Source: Candidatus Methanomethylophilaceae archaeon (GTDB lineage Archaea; Thermoplasmatota; Thermoplasmata; Methanomassiliicoccales; Methanomethylophilaceae). From it: a DNA stretch of 15,804 nucleotides. A program made the translations under genes and the position numbers. Below the pieces are notes generated by a model, which was not told the origin of the DNA, did not search any database, and saw only the letters and a program-made list of their open reading frames with translations. The stretch covers positions 1 through 15,804 of the forward strand of contig JAEDJU010000019.1 of NCBI GenBank assembly GCA_016296195.1. Direction: 5' to 3'. This document shows, piece after piece, positions 13,714 to 15,804 of this stretch (the stretch's first letter is position 1; the number at the start of each line of letters is the position of its first letter).

Positions 13714-14823
13714 TACGGGATAGAAGCCCGCGTAACCCCAGAACGTCTTCTTGTCCAGATTGCTGTTTCCTCCGGCGAGGTATCCCACTGGCAACTGTCC
13801 ACGGATGGTCTCGACCGAACGGTACAGGGTGTCCCCGAATACGGGATTCCCTGAGACATCGAATCCCGTTATCCCGTATGCATAGGACAGCTTGTAGTAG
13901 GAATAATCGACGAGAACCCTCTCCTGGAAATCATCGATGACCACTCCTGCGAACACGTGCCCGGAATGGCCTCCCATGGCCGCATCATATCCGGCCACGA
14001 GATAGAGAGCACAAAGAAGGGCTGATGTGTCCTCACAGTCGCCGATACCGTGATAGAGGGTCTCGAGTGGAACGCACCAGTACTCATCGGATCCCCAGAC
14101 GTAGTAGTCAAAACTCTTGCCGGAGACCGTCGAAGGATACTTCACGGCGAGTTGTACGAAGGACGCCAGGAAGTCCGCGTACCCCTGTCTATCCTCCACA
14201 TCTCCACCGACACGGATATACTCCATCTTCAATGCGGATTCCAACGAACGGACCGTGTCATCCACCACCACGAGTTCCGGCAGGGACGTGAAAGGCATGT
14301 ATGTGTGGGTGGAGATCATCCGATCGTTCCAGATCCTGTTCGAATCGCATGCCTCCATGAGATCCTCCATCGGGATTGATATGGTGACGGAAACGGTCTG
14401 AACCGAATCATCCAACCTATACTTCCATGAGAACGTACGTTCGACATCACCTGCAATACGGACCTCGAACTCATCATCACCTACGGTTATCGAATACCCT
14501 CCGGGGGACAGGTCCAGATGATCCGAGGTCACCTCATATCCCGAATATTCTGTGTAACGGTCCTGCATGAACGTATGGTACATATCGAACACATGCCAGG
14601 TGACGGTGTCCTCGGCCGAGAGGACATTCCTCTCCAGATCCAATGTGAAGCCGTCAGGGATCTCGTTGTCGAACGGATACTCCTCCGGTATCGGGGGGAT
14701 CACGGGATCCTCCGGAGATGTGGGGGTTTCGGGGACGTCGATGAGACCTGAACCCAGGATGACGGCCAAGATCATCATTACAAGTGATAGTAGGGAAACG
14801 AACACGATCGAACGATGGCTCAT
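13705..14823 (-). CDS. exported transglutaminase-like protein, copy 2 of a tandem pair
   Basis: The 372-residue protein has an N-terminal hydrophobic segment (about 5-27, SIVFVSLLSLVMMILAVILG), then a Pro/Glu/Asp-rich stretch (30-57), and is likely anchored outside the cytoplasmic membrane. After a beta-rich middle comes a transglutaminase-like core: Cys263 (GIGDCEDTSALLCALYLVAGYD), His289 (GHSGHVFAGVVI) and a candidate acid Glu338 (SVETIRGQLPVGYL). Such domains act as cysteine peptidases or amide-forming enzymes; the substrate is unknown, possibly surface protein. Its ATG overlaps the stop of the preceding paralogue as ATGA (14820-14823), so the two are translationally coupled. The sequences around the Cys and His clearly align, showing gene duplication. 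Confidence 0.82.
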   Translation of the reverse strand: MSHRSIVFVSLLSLVMMILAVILGSGLIDVPETPTSPEDPVIPPIPEEYPFDNEIPDGFTLDLERNVLSAEDTVTWHVFDMYHTFMQDRYTEYSGYEVTSDHLDLSPGGYSITVGDDEFEVRIAGDVERTFSWKYRLDDSVQTVSVTISIPMEDLMEACDSNRIWNDRMISTHTYMPFTSLPELVVVDDTVRSLESALKMEYIRVGGDVEDRQGYADFLASFVQLAVKYPSTVSGKSFDYYVWGSDEYWCVPLETLYHGIGDCEDTSALLCALYLVAGYDAAMGGHSGHVFAGVVIDDFQERVLVDYSYYKLSYAYGITGFDVSGNPVFGDTLYRSVETIRGQLPVGYLAGGNSNLDKKTFWGYAGFYPVSG

Positions 14824-15804
14824 ACGGACACCTCCGGCAGGAACGTGTGGTGCGGAACGAAGGTGACCTCCTCCAATGATGAAATCTCCCTGTTGGTGCT
14901 CTGGGGCACGTAACCCACCGGCACCGATTTGGTGTATGTCGTCTCGCAGAAATAAAGGTTGGAATCGTGCCCCGGTATCCTCTTCGCCGTGAACATGACA
15001 CCCTGGAGAGACATCCTCTGATCGAAGCTCTCCAATTCGACACCGACCAACATGTGCCCTGGGATGGTGGCTATCGCGGAATCATAGCCTGCGGCCGAAT
15101 ATATGGAGCACATGAGGAAGGATGTGTCCTCACAATCACCCTGATTGAAGAACAGGGTCTCCATGGGGTATGCCCAGTACTCACCCATCCCGTACAGATA
15201 CATGTCCGCACTCCCGTTCTCATCCTCCACATACACTCCATCGGAATCGATGACGGACGGAGGATAGACTATGTTACACTGAACGAACGACAGGAGATAA
15301 TCGGCATATCTCTGATCACTCAACGATGCATCCACTCCATAGGCGGACCTGTACTCGGTTGCGAGGAGATCCGTCAATCTGAGGATGGGAGCATCCACCT
15401 CCACGAACCTGGCCTCACTGAGCGCGGACACCTGCCTACGGATGTCGTCCATATCGGAATACAACAGATACTCATCCAATGTGAATTGGAAATCGAATGA
15501 GAACGATCTCATCTCGCCATCGATCACGGCCGTCCATGTGTATGTGTTCACGATCGTTCCCCTCACTATGAGGTAACCGGATGCCGACTCGACACCATCT
15601 ACATTCAGGACCACGAGGTACTCCCCCGGTCCAGGAGACAGATTGGGGCCCTCTGTGACATCGTAGCCACGTTCGACATATCCTCCATCCGAGGATGTGA
15701 GATATGATGCATGCAGATTCCTGACCATCCACTGGGCACCGGATCCACTGTACACCAGACCATCGCCGACGATCGAGATGTCGTCCGTCACAAGTCCACC
15801 GGTT
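14820..15804 (-). CDS. transglutaminase-like protein, copy 1 of a tandem pair (5' end outside window)
   Basis: The frame is open to the right edge, so the first part of the gene, probably the export signal seen in its neighbour, is missing. A GTG at 15791 is in frame but has no clear ribosome site and would leave the protein without a signal. Counting from that GTG, the core has Cys220 (NQGDCEDTSFLMCSIYSAAGYDS), His246 (IPGHMLVGVEL) and a candidate acid Glu283 (YFCETTYTKSVPVGYV). LSPGPGEYLVVL upstream matches LSPGGYSITV of copy 2. It is probably an extracellular cysteine hydrolase or transglutaminase. It is the upstream gene of the pair, coupled by a 4-base ATGA overlap. Confidence 0.8.
   Translation of the reverse strand, partial: TGGLVTDDISIVGDGLVYSGSGAQWMVRNLHASYLTSSDGGYVERGYDVTEGPNLSPGPGEYLVVLNVDGVESASGYLIVRGTIVNTYTWTAVIDGEMRSFSFDFQFTLDEYLLYSDMDDIRRQVSALSEARFVEVDAPILRLTDLLATEYRSAYGVDASLSDQRYADYLLSFVQCNIVYPPSVIDSDGVYVEDENGSADMYLYGMGEYWAYPMETLFFNQGDCEDTSFLMCSIYSAAGYDSAIATIPGHMLVGVELESFDQRMSLQGVMFTAKRIPGHDSNLYFCETTYTKSVPVGYVPQSTNREISSLEEVTFVPHHTFLPEVSV

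Noticed and set aside
15791..15804. GTG 15791 as the true start of the rightmost gene
   Set aside because: The frame is open to the edge, the paralogue has about 50 more N-terminal residues including a membrane segment, and no clear ribosome site is seen; the gene is treated as partial.
1..15804. tRNA, rRNA, CRISPR or insertion sequence
   Set aside because: No repeat-spacer pattern, cloverleaf-like conserved boxes, rRNA sequence or transposase motif was found by eye in the short gaps between genes.

Overview
The window looks like the chromosome of a methylotrophic methanogenic archaeon, most likely of the order Methanomassiliicoccales (Thermoplasmata). The evidence is two methylcobamide:coenzyme M methyltransferases with intact His-x-Cys...Cys zinc motifs, a matching corrinoid protein, a regulator of the bacterio-opsin-activator (HTH_10) type found in archaea, archaeal TATA boxes, and several genes that begin about 26-28 bp after a TATA box with no ribosome binding site (leaderless). 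Assignment to the order is inference. No mobile element, CRISPR array, rRNA or tRNA was seen.

Layout. Positions 1-4819 (all minus strand): a corrinoid protein and a methylcobamide:CoM methyltransferase in a two-gene operon (68-1762), a 12-helix MFS transporter (1989-3287), a small alpha/beta-hydrolase-fold protein whose catalytic Ser and His appear to be replaced (3424-4092), and an HTH_10 regulator (4154-4819). Positions 4978-8398: a choloylglycine-hydrolase-like Ntn enzyme diverging from the regulator, an HxlR-type regulator converging on a MarC-family membrane protein, and an Eis-like GNAT acetyltransferase. Positions 8487-12846: a CPA2 antiporter with an unusual C-terminal membrane domain, a SAH/5'-deoxyadenosine deaminase-type amidohydrolase, and a second, solitary methylcobamide:CoM methyltransferase sharing a 91-bp divergent promoter region with the deaminase. 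Positions 12880-15804: a metallo-beta-lactamase-fold hydrolase converging on two tandem transglutaminase-like proteins, the first of which runs off the right edge.

Main discovery. The palindrome GAACATGTTC occurs three times in the window as read by eye (1836-1845, 3364-3373, 4133-4142). Each copy is centred about 18-19 bp upstream of a TATA-like box of one of three consecutive transcription units: corrinoid protein/methyltransferase, MFS transporter, and hydrolase-like protein. Two copies share 15 identical bases. This points to one transcription factor, plausibly the adjacent HTH_10 protein, switching on a transporter, a possibly non-catalytic hydrolase-fold protein and a methyl-transfer module as one regulon. 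The substrate-specific methyltransferase expected for such a module is not in the window, so the methylated substrate is unknown. This is a candidate undescribed methyl-compound utilisation or sensing unit.

Other points of interest are a recurring T-tract-then-hairpin element at gene ends, small inverted repeats over the initiation regions of several regulators and membrane genes, and the divergent pairing of a lone methyltransferase with a nucleoside deaminase.
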